58,635 nt of DNA from Deltaproteobacteria bacterium (lineage in GTDB: Bacteria; Myxococcota_A; Polyangia; JAAYKL01), in contig JAUVDV010000029.1 of NCBI GenBank assembly GCA_030595125.1, positions 1-58,635 on the forward strand, read 5' to 3'. The notes under the pieces are model-generated. The model did not search any database. It was not told where the DNA came from and worked only from the letters and a program-made list of their open reading frames with translations. Positions 53,066-58,635 of this stretch are shown here, piece by piece (position 1 is the stretch's first letter; every line of letters begins with the position of its first letter). The position numbers were made by a program, and so were the translations under genes.

Positions 53066-53452
53066 CTAAACAGATTCGTTCTTCTGACCGTCCATTGTCC
53101 ACTGGCCAAAACGCTGCTTGTACGTCTTTCGCGCAACCAGGAAACCGATGAAACCACCGCCAACCACTCCGCCGCCGATGGTCTCCGCCCAGAAGGCCTC
53201 GATGACCCCGTTGACGTAGATTTTGAAAAGAAAGTACCCGGCCGTGGCGAGGACCAGGCCGAGGCCACCCAGACCGATCATCCAGCGCGTGTAGGTCCTG
53301 GATCTGGCCCTGTCGTCCAGGTTCATCAACTCGAATCGAACATCGTCGTCATCAGGATCCAGCAGAGGCTCCTCGGGATGGACCGGGCACATCTGCGCCG
53401 GGTTGTGGAGCTTCGCGCACTCGATGCAAAGGAGCTGCTTGTCATTATTCAT
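53066..53452 (-). CDS. Small membrane protein with zinc-ribbon-like N-terminus
   Basis: ATG at 53452 with GGAG upstream is preferred to an in-frame ATG 42 nt earlier. The N-terminal CIECAKLHNPAQMCPVHPEE has C-x2-C...C-x2-H spacing and may bind zinc. Two membrane helices follow (IGLGGLGLVLATAGYFLF and a Gly-rich GGGVVGGGFIGFLVA). The C-terminus is basic and short. I do not recognise a family. It is divergent from the C1 peptidase gene with a 105-bp gap. Confidence 0.6.
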   Translation of the reverse strand: MNNDKQLLCIECAKLHNPAQMCPVHPEEPLLDPDDDDVRFELMNLDDRARSRTYTRWMIGLGGLGLVLATAGYFLFKIYVNGVIEAFWAETIGGGVVGGGFIGFLVARKTYKQRFGQWTMDGQKNESV

Positions 53453-53557
53453 GCGACAAATATCTCCATTACTCGCGCCCGAGTAAAGCATCATCGTATT
53501 GTCTCGCGCCTCGCCAGGCGTTACCTTCGACCATCGGACAATTCAAGGAGGAGCTCA

Positions 53558-54946
53558 ATGATCCTTTCACCCAAAACAATCGTCGCCTTTCTCGCAGCCG
53601 CATCTCTCTTTGCAGGCTGCACCCCGCAAGAGCACGTCACCTGCGCAGAGCCGGCCGGCGACGCGGGCGCGCCGCAAGAGGAGGCGCGGAAGGTCGTCAT
53701 AGAGGCGCCTGCCATGGCGGACACCACGCAGGACACGGGCGTCGAGACCCGCTACGAGCCAAAGTTTCGGGATCCATTGCTGGAAAAGATCCGCAAGCGC
53801 GAGGACGACAGGAAGGCGGCCCTGGCAAAGGAGACGTCGGCCAACCAGGAGCGCCAGGAGACGGAGAAGGAAGCCAAGAAAAAGAATGCTCTCTCCTTCG
53901 TCAGTTCCCTCCCGGACGATCAGCGCCCCAGCGCCCTCGACCAGTTCAAGATACTGCCCCACCTGCCGCCGGTGCCCCAGCACTACACGGGAACCTGCTG
54001 GTCTTTCGCCGGAACCTCTCTGCTGGAATCAGAGGTCATCAGGATAACCGGCAAGGAGATCAAGCTGTCGGAGATCCACACCGTTTACCATGAGTACCTG
54101 GCCAAGGCCGCCCGCTACCTGACGGAGCGTGGTGAGTCGGCCTTCGGAGAGGGTTCCCAGACCAACGCCGTGACCCGCATGTGGAAGGAGCACGGAGTCT
54201 GCCCCGGGGTTGTCTATGACGGGGTCGTCAACGAGGACGGGCTCCACGACCACATCAGGATGTTCAGAGAGATGAAGGACATCCTCCACCACGCTCGCGA
54301 CAAGGCGCTCTGGGACGACGCCACCGTGCTGGACATGCTGCGGGTGATGCTCGACCGGAACCTGGGTGCGCCGCCTGTCGAGTTCGAATTCGACGACGCA
54401 AAATACACTCCCGCAAACTTCCTTACGAGCGTTCTCAAGGTGAACCCGGATGATTACGTGTCCATCATGTCCACCCTGCGCGAGCCGTTCTGGAAGCAGG
54501 GAGAGTACGAGGTCCAGGACAATTGGTGGCATTCAAAGGAGTACTACAACGTGCCCCTCGATGACTTCTACAACGTCATCAAGACGGCCCTGAACAAGGG
54601 CTACACGCTGACCATAGGTGGTGACGTCTCCGAGCCGGGCAAGGACGGGGTAAACGACGTGTTGTTTGTGCCGCCGTATGATATCCCGTCAAAAAACATC
54701 GACCAGCTGGCCCGCGAATACAGGATAGTCAACAAGTCCACCGGCGACGACCACGGCATCCACCTGGTGGGCCATGCCGAACTGGGCGGCCACGACTGGT
54801 TTCTCATCAAGGACTCGGGACGGAGCTCCAGACGCGGCGCGCACAAGGGCTACTACTTCATGAGAGGCGACTATGTACGCCTGAAAATGCTCACCATCTC
54901 GGTCCACAAAGACGCCGTGCCCGACCTGATCGCGAAGTTCGGATAG
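53558..54946 (+). CDS. C1 papain-like (bleomycin-hydrolase-like) peptidase lipoprotein
   Basis: ATG at 53558 follows AAGGAGGAGCTCA. The signal peptide ends in lipobox FAGC. A charged linker region (residues 55-115, rich in Lys and Glu) precedes a C1-type domain with catalytic Cys in YTGTCWSFAGTSLLES and His in DDHGIHLVGHAEL, then WFLIKDSGRSS at the place of the third catalytic residue, where Asn is usual (NSWG). The Asn is replaced by Asp if this alignment is right. The order resembles bleomycin hydrolase/C1B enzymes, which degrade short peptides. Membrane anchoring is unusual for that group. Confidence 0.8.
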   Translation: MILSPKTIVAFLAAASLFAGCTPQEHVTCAEPAGDAGAPQEEARKVVIEAPAMADTTQDTGVETRYEPKFRDPLLEKIRKREDDRKAALAKETSANQERQETEKEAKKKNALSFVSSLPDDQRPSALDQFKILPHLPPVPQHYTGTCWSFAGTSLLESEVIRITGKEIKLSEIHTVYHEYLAKAARYLTERGESAFGEGSQTNAVTRMWKEHGVCPGVVYDGVVNEDGLHDHIRMFREMKDILHHARDKALWDDATVLDMLRVMLDRNLGAPPVEFEFDDAKYTPANFLTSVLKVNPDDYVSIMSTLREPFWKQGEYEVQDNWWHSKEYYNVPLDDFYNVIKTALNKGYTLTIGGDVSEPGKDGVNDVLFVPPYDIPSKNIDQLAREYRIVNKSTGDDHGIHLVGHAELGGHDWFLIKDSGRSSRRGAHKGYYFMRGDYVRLKMLTISVHKDAVPDLIAKFG

Positions 54947-54951
54947 GCGCC

Positions 54952-54989
54952 CCCAAATAATGACTCCCACTCCTTGGAAAGAGTAAGAT
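54952..54989 (+). promoter_or_regulatory. Duplicated 38-bp promoter region, copy A
   Basis: A 38-bp sequence beginning CCCAAATAATGACT and ending CCTTGGAAAGAGTAAGAT is repeated at 55776-55813 with three mismatches. ATGACT (54960-54965) and TAAGAT (54984-54989) are 18 bp apart and can act as -35 and -10. The conserved leader ACGTGCAAAATGAAAGGC follows (cassette copy 4). Confidence 0.65.
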
Positions 54990-55020
54990 AACGCTACGTG
55001 CAAAATGAAAGGCTTGGGGA

Positions 55021-55749
55021 ATGCGATATTTGCTGTTGATGATTCTGGCGACAGTGCTGGTGTGCGGTGGGTGTAGTGATGATGATGGCATCGGTGGAGG
55101 TGGGGACTCGGACTCTGACTCCGATTCAGACACTGACACGGATACAGACTCGGATACAGACTCGGACACCGACTCGGACACCGATACGGATTTTACTTAC
55201 GGTGTGTGCAAATTGAGCTGCACCGCACCCGCAGACTGCGTACCGGACACCCCCAACGAAACACATGACGCGGACAATTTCGACTGCACCGATGACGTTT
55301 GCACATGGAAGGGCTGTCTCAACACCGCCGAATGCGCAGTAGTGTTCCCCGGCATCACCGGCATCGCATGCGACACCAATGTGGACCCGCCGAAGTGCCA
55401 CGTACCTTGCTCCGCTCCCGCCGACTGCGCCCTTGACTCGTCAGCGGTACTCTATCCGATCTTCGGGTCCGACAACTCCACCTGCGACAACAGCCTGTGC
55501 GTCTGGACCGGATGCAACAACGACCAGGAGTGCGTCGACGCGTATCCCGCCAAAACATGGGTTTGCCATGAGTATTTGAATACCCCCATATGCGGCGTTG
55601 GCTGCACGACGCCGGCCGACTGCGCCTTGACGGATGACCTCTTCAACGAGGACCACTGGCTGTGCACTGACGGCGCCTGCGAGCACACGGGCTGCGCCTC
55701 CACCGCAGAGTGTATTTTCTACACCGCCGACCATGTCTGCGTGAAGTAG
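55021..55749 (+). CDS. Lipoprotein: Asp-Ser/Thr linker and three Cys-rich repeats
   Basis: The signal peptide MRYLLLMILATVLVCGGC matches that at 43000 almost fully. After a D[ST] linker (about residues 28-57), three tandem Cys-rich units of about 55-60 residues follow, with the pattern CTAPADCV...CTWKGCLNTAECAV, CSAPADCAL...CVWTGCNNDQECV and CTTPADCAL...CEHTGCASTAECI. No named domain is recognised. Regular spacing of Cys suggests three disulfide knots. The leader cassette is copy 4, and the upstream promoter region is copy A of the 38-bp duplication. Confidence 0.78.
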   Translation: MRYLLLMILATVLVCGGCSDDDGIGGGGDSDSDSDSDTDTDTDSDTDSDTDSDTDTDFTYGVCKLSCTAPADCVPDTPNETHDADNFDCTDDVCTWKGCLNTAECAVVFPGITGIACDTNVDPPKCHVPCSAPADCALDSSAVLYPIFGSDNSTCDNSLCVWTGCNNDQECVDAYPAKTWVCHEYLNTPICGVGCTTPADCALTDDLFNEDHWLCTDGACEHTGCASTAECIFYTADHVCVK

Positions 55750-55775
55750 TCTCCCCCCGTTCCCACTGGTCTCCA

Positions 55776-55813
55776 CCCAAATAATGACTTCCACTCCTTG
55801 GAAAGGGTATGAT
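55776..55813 (+). promoter_or_regulatory. Duplicated 38-bp promoter region, copy B
   Basis: This copy has ATGACT and TATGAT at 18-bp spacing and precedes the 55841 gene. The downstream leader differs from copy A: the leader here holds GGAGGTGGGCGACA. Confidence 0.65.
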
Positions 55814-55840
55814 CGCCCCAATAGATGGAGGTGGGCGACA

Positions 55841-57115
55841 ATGATCGATATTAAATATCTTTCTCTGATCCTGGTCGTGGCCATCACCGCCTGCTCGAAC
55901 GACCCGACGGACAACATGGACGCAGGCTCCGATTCAAGCACGGACACAGACACCGATACAGACACCGATTCAGACACTGACTCGGACTCCGACACCGATT
56001 CTGACACCGACTCTGACACCGATTCTGACACCGATTCTGACACTGATACCGGACCTCCCGACCTGCCGCTAGGTTGTCAGGCGATCACACCGTGCACGAC
56101 AAACGGCGATGGGTGGTACGGTTGGGTCAATATGGACAACGATCACATGGTCTGGAAGTGGATCGATAATGGATTAATTCCTTCGGAGTACATTTTGATG
56201 AAACGTCAATTATCATCCGGTACACAAACCGAGGTTCTCAGGTCTGTTTCCCCCGTTGGAATTACGGGTCCCAGCATATACGGCGACAAGGTGTTCTTCG
56301 AAAGAGAAACAACTCCTGGAGACGCCGTTACAAGAGAAATCTTTGAAATCGATCTGTATGGAACTACCGAATCGCAAGTTACGTCGAATATTCAAACGGA
56401 CGGTTCCGTAGCCGCCGGTCAGAATTTCATTGTGTATTCATATGCCTGGCATCCGATTGCCGGTTACGAATCGGGCATCAAGTACTACGATCTCAACGCC
56501 CACACGGAAGGCTACGTCCTCCAGGGGGCAACTGGAAGCTGGACGTTCGCCTTCGACGGCGACCATTGGGTAGCGTTCGTCAACGACACACATCTCTACA
56601 AGTTCGACCTCAACAACCCCTCCGCCGGAGCGCAGATCATGTACCCCGATCCACTGGGAATCATGTGGATGTCCTTCAACGCAGTTACAAGTGAGATTGT
56701 TTCAGGCACATTTATTCCGGGTCTTACAGATAGCTACAGCCTGGATGCATGGGACATCAACACCAACGCAAGGACAACTCTTATAGATGATCCATGGGAT
56801 CAGATGGCCCCGGATGCAGACGGCCATCTGGTAGCCTATATTGATTCTCAGATAACCGGTGGCACTTGGCTTCCAAATCAACTGGGCCAGATAAAGCTGA
56901 TCGATAGAACAACCTCCGAGGTTCGCACGATCACGCCATTCGTCGATTACCAGTATAATCTAGCAATCTGGGACAGGTGGCTCGCGTTCAACAACGTGGG
57001 CATCTGGGGCGATGTGCTGATTCTCTGTGACCTGGAGGCTGGTGGGTTCATCGACACGAGCGGTCACGTGATTCCGGTGGGTAGTCCGGACGGCGGTGTG
57101 GATGGCGGGAAGTGA
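55841..57115 (+). CDS. TolB/propeller-like lipoprotein with Asp-Ser/Thr linker
   Basis: ATG at 55841 with GGAGG 9 nt upstream gives a signal peptide with lipobox ITAC. A long DSDT linker (about residues 27-70) leads to about 340 residues of beta-rich repeats with segments such as GPSIYGDKVFFERE, GQNFIVYSYAWHP and DGHLVAYIDSQITGG, like TolB-type or WD-type blades. It ends DGGVDGGK. It may bind carbohydrates or proteins; no catalytic site is seen. Confidence 0.75.
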   Translation: MIDIKYLSLILVVAITACSNDPTDNMDAGSDSSTDTDTDTDTDSDTDSDSDTDSDTDSDTDSDTDSDTDTGPPDLPLGCQAITPCTTNGDGWYGWVNMDNDHMVWKWIDNGLIPSEYILMKRQLSSGTQTEVLRSVSPVGITGPSIYGDKVFFERETTPGDAVTREIFEIDLYGTTESQVTSNIQTDGSVAAGQNFIVYSYAWHPIAGYESGIKYYDLNAHTEGYVLQGATGSWTFAFDGDHWVAFVNDTHLYKFDLNNPSAGAQIMYPDPLGIMWMSFNAVTSEIVSGTFIPGLTDSYSLDAWDINTNARTTLIDDPWDQMAPDADGHLVAYIDSQITGGTWLPNQLGQIKLIDRTTSEVRTITPFVDYQYNLAIWDRWLAFNNVGIWGDVLILCDLEAGGFIDTSGHVIPVGSPDGGVDGGK

Positions 57116-57186
57116 CGATTGCCGTGTGATGTTTGTCCTGCGCCGCTCGGCTTCTGCCGAGCTATGCAGGATGGCACGATTTGGAT

Positions 57187-57231
57187 TGGAGCGGGACACG
57201 AGATTTGAACTCGCGACTTCCAGCTTGGGAA
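57187..57231 (-). other. 3' fragment of tRNA-Gly (CCC), probable attachment-site scar
   Basis: Reading the minus strand from 57231 to 57187: anticodon loop TTCCCAA (anticodon CCC), 3' anticodon stem GCTGG, AAGTC variable loop, T-arm GCGAG-TTCAAAT-CTCGT, acceptor 3' strand GTCCCGC, T and encoded CCA. The 5' half (acceptor 5' strand, D-arm, 5' anticodon stem) is absent; the sequence changes exactly at the anticodon loop. Integrases often cross over there and leave such a 45-nt 3' remnant at the distal end of the element. Confidence 0.75.
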
Positions 57232-57274
57232 AACTCACGGCACTGAGTCCCACCGCGTATTCTTTACTCCTTAT

Positions 57275-57297
57275 GGCTCACTACAATCACTTGAGCC
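57275..57297. repeat. Inverted repeat next to the tRNA fragment
   Basis: GGCTCA and TGAGCC are 11 nt apart, 44 bp from the tRNA fragment, on the side where the presumed element lies. It may be an integrase arm-type or accessory site. Confidence 0.4.
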
Positions 57298-57355
57298 ACT
57301 CAGACTAACACAGATTCAGTAAAAGAGACTTTTCAAAGAGACCATTTGCCGTGAT

Positions 57356-57540
57356 CTACTCCGACTGCTCCTCGTCCTTTTCCGCCTTTTCTATGGTGAG
57401 ATCAGGAGCCGCATCGCGGGGAAACTTCTGCATCTTGCTGGGATTTGCAGGCCAAGTTGGTGGTCCAGAGTATGGCCGCCGAGACGAAAGACGAGGGCGA
57501 TGCTTCGTCCCGGCAAAACAAGTATGATCACGGCACGCAG
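57356..57540 (-). other. Low-complexity region, no clear gene
   Basis: A short minus-strand frame ends in FPRDAAPDLTIEKAEKDEEQ, which looks like an acidic C-terminal tail, but no start with an SD and no domain can be assigned. It may be a remnant of a gene broken on the element side of the attachment scar. Confidence 0.25.
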
Positions 57541-57845
57541 CGGTACCGATCACCGTCGGCGAAGTAGTTGTTGGTAGAACCCGCGTGATATTTGCCGCCC
57601 CAGACGATCATATCGTTGCCAATCCCTCCGCGGGGTGAACGGGACGGCGGATCGTCCAGGCATTCCCATACGACACAGCGGCGAAGTTCCTCATACACGA
57701 CCGCGACGGCATCTACGGTAAATCGTCGTTCACGGGCCTCCTTCACCGTGCGAGGTAATGGGAAAATGTCGGTCGGAAACTTCCGAACGGTGGGTGAAAC
57801 TACGCAGATGAATATTTGGGAGGCACAAGTGGCAATCGGAATCTG
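57541..57845 (-). pseudogene. Decayed kelch-like C-terminal fragment
   Basis: A minus-strand frame reads like a real protein C-terminus: CVVWECLDDPPSRSPRGG, then GNDMIVWGGKYHAGSTNNYF and a final RCVP before TGA. The DMIVWGG motif is typical of kelch-like blades in proteins of this group. No start codon with SD is found, and the frame upstream continues only as antisense of the next lipoprotein gene. The fragment probably came from deletion or insertion near the attachment scar. Confidence 0.45.
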
Positions 57846-57914
57846 CCCCCGATTTTTCCCCCCGTTCGGACACCATTGCCTATATAATTTGAATACAAAA
57901 AAAAGGGGTGCAAG

Positions 57915-58635
57915 ATGTTTATTCTTCGGACAAGCATCGTAGTCTGTCTGTTGATCGCCTTGGTTGTCGTCGGGTGCTCGGGCGATAGCGGCGGTGGTGG
58001 ATCTAGTGACTCGGATTCCGACTCGGATTCCGATTCCGACAGCGATTCTGATAGTGACTCCGATTCTGATACGGACACGGATACGGATACGGACACGGAT
58101 ACGGACACGGATACGGACACTGGAACAGGTGTAGAGTGCGAGGCCGACACCGAGTGTCCGCCCTGCGGTGAGTGCGACACCGACAACACCTGCCAGTTCG
58201 TTGCCAGCGGTGACGATCCCAAGGGCGACTGCGATCCCGATGTGCCGGAAACCTGCGGGCTGAACGGCGACTGTGACGGGTTTGGTGCCTGCGAGCACTA
58301 CTCCTCGACGACGGTGTGCGACGACACGGACCTGTGCACTCACAACGACAACTGCGACGGAATGGGCGGCTGCTCAGGGGACGTCATCGTGTGTGCGGAC
58401 GACCCGCCGCCGTGCGGCGTCCAGCGAACCTGCAACGGTTCGGATACCTGCACAGAGATCTGGCCCGGCTCGACGACCTCCTGCGACGACACGGACCTGT
58501 GCACTCACAACGACAACTGCGACGGAATGGGCGGCTGCTCAGGGGACGCCGTCGTGTGCGCGGACGACCCGCCGCCGTGCGGCGTCCAGCGAACCTGCAA
58601 CGGTTCGGATACCTGCACAGAGATCTGGCCCGGCT
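57915..58635 (+). CDS. Lipoprotein: long Asp-Ser/Thr linker, Cys-rich tandem repeats (3' end outside window)
   Basis: ATG at 57915 follows AAAAGGGGTG. The signal peptide has lipobox VVGC. The linker (about residues 31-70) is first DS then DT. A Cys-rich head (CPPCGECDTDNTC) leads into tandem 55-residue repeats with CDDTDLCTHNDNC and CGVQRTCNGSDTC. Repeats of this sort are common in extracellular Myxococcota proteins. The frame is open at the window edge, so the number of repeats is unknown. The A-rich 5' leader differs from the cassette found before other family members. Confidence 0.8.
   Translation, partial: MFILRTSIVVCLLIALVVVGCSGDSGGGGSSDSDSDSDSDSDSDSDSDSDSDTDTDTDTDTDTDTDTDTGTGVECEADTECPPCGECDTDNTCQFVASGDDPKGDCDPDVPETCGLNGDCDGFGACEHYSSTTVCDDTDLCTHNDNCDGMGGCSGDVIVCADDPPPCGVQRTCNGSDTCTEIWPGSTTSCDDTDLCTHNDNCDGMGGCSGDAVVCADDPPPCGVQRTCNGSDTCTEIWPG
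58316..58635 (+). repeat. 165-bp tandem repeats, nearly identical
   Basis: The unit starting at ACGACACGGACC (58321) recurs at 58486, a period of 165 bp (55 codons), with only a few base changes (for example GTCATCGTG against GCCGTCGTG). The window ends in the second unit. Confidence 0.9.

Noticed and set aside
56960-57253. Minus-strand frame with the peptide LEVASSNLVSRS
   Set aside because: This is translation of the tRNA-Gly fragment and its surroundings, a well-known artefact. It is also antisense to a real lipoprotein gene.
57187-57300. A complete tRNA gene on the minus strand
   Set aside because: A D-arm, 5' anticodon stem and matching 5' acceptor strand cannot be placed. GTGGGAC upstream can pair with the acceptor strand, but it leaves no room for a D-arm and anticodon stem.

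Overview
The window looks like chromosomal DNA of a Gram-negative deltaproteobacterium in the broad sense, most likely an uncultured Myxococcota-type lineage. This is inferred from gene content: lipoproteins in bulk, MopE-type repeats, Myxococcus-type Cys-rich repeats, a Ser/Thr kinase and a TPR protein that carry PEGA-type segments, S46 and S8 exopeptidases, LptE and class I lysyl-tRNA synthetase. No rRNA gene is present, so the taxon cannot be fixed more closely.

Layout. 1-1609 is the truncated 5' part of a PAS/GAF histidine kinase. 1925-7023 (minus strand) holds an envelope redox region: a c-type haem lipoprotein, a NicO/TauE-like exporter, a 13-haem cytochrome overlapping a porin-like beta-barrel gene, and a YbjN-like protein. 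7111-30884 is dominated by lipoprotein genes, with lysS, lptE, a GT-C-type membrane protein and an alkaline-phosphatase-superfamily operon between them. 30910-42477 is the housekeeping core: STPK, thiL, yceD-rpmF-fabH-fabD-acpP-fabF, rpiB-nrdR-ribD, two small regulators, a TPR lipoprotein and rplS. Two tRNA genes follow. 43000-57115 is again mostly secreted and lipoprotein genes, including S8, trypsin-like and C1-type peptidases, with glyA embedded. 57116-58635 starts with a 45-nt 3' fragment of tRNA-Gly(CCC), which looks like an attachment-site scar, followed by a decayed gene and another lipoprotein.

The most striking feature is a set of at least 14 lipoproteins built to one plan: SPII signal peptide, acylated Cys, an Asp-Thr/Asp-Ser low-complexity stretch of about 20-90 residues, then usually an unrelated domain (LRR, seven-blade propeller, MopE/IPT/kelch, thioredoxin-like, cyclophilin, VWA, Cys-rich). 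Four of these genes also share a nearly identical 39-nt promoter/leader and signal-peptide start, so the front end behaves like a cassette placed before different cargo domains. I read this as a modular surface-display family. Surface exposure is inferred, not shown.

Other regulatory signals are a MerR-type promoter with a perfect 17-nt dyad in its spacer, a consensus promoter before yceD-rpmF, a duplicated 38-nt promoter region before two neighbouring lipoprotein genes, and three genes whose -10 boxes sit only 6-7 nt before the start codon, as expected for leaderless mRNAs.
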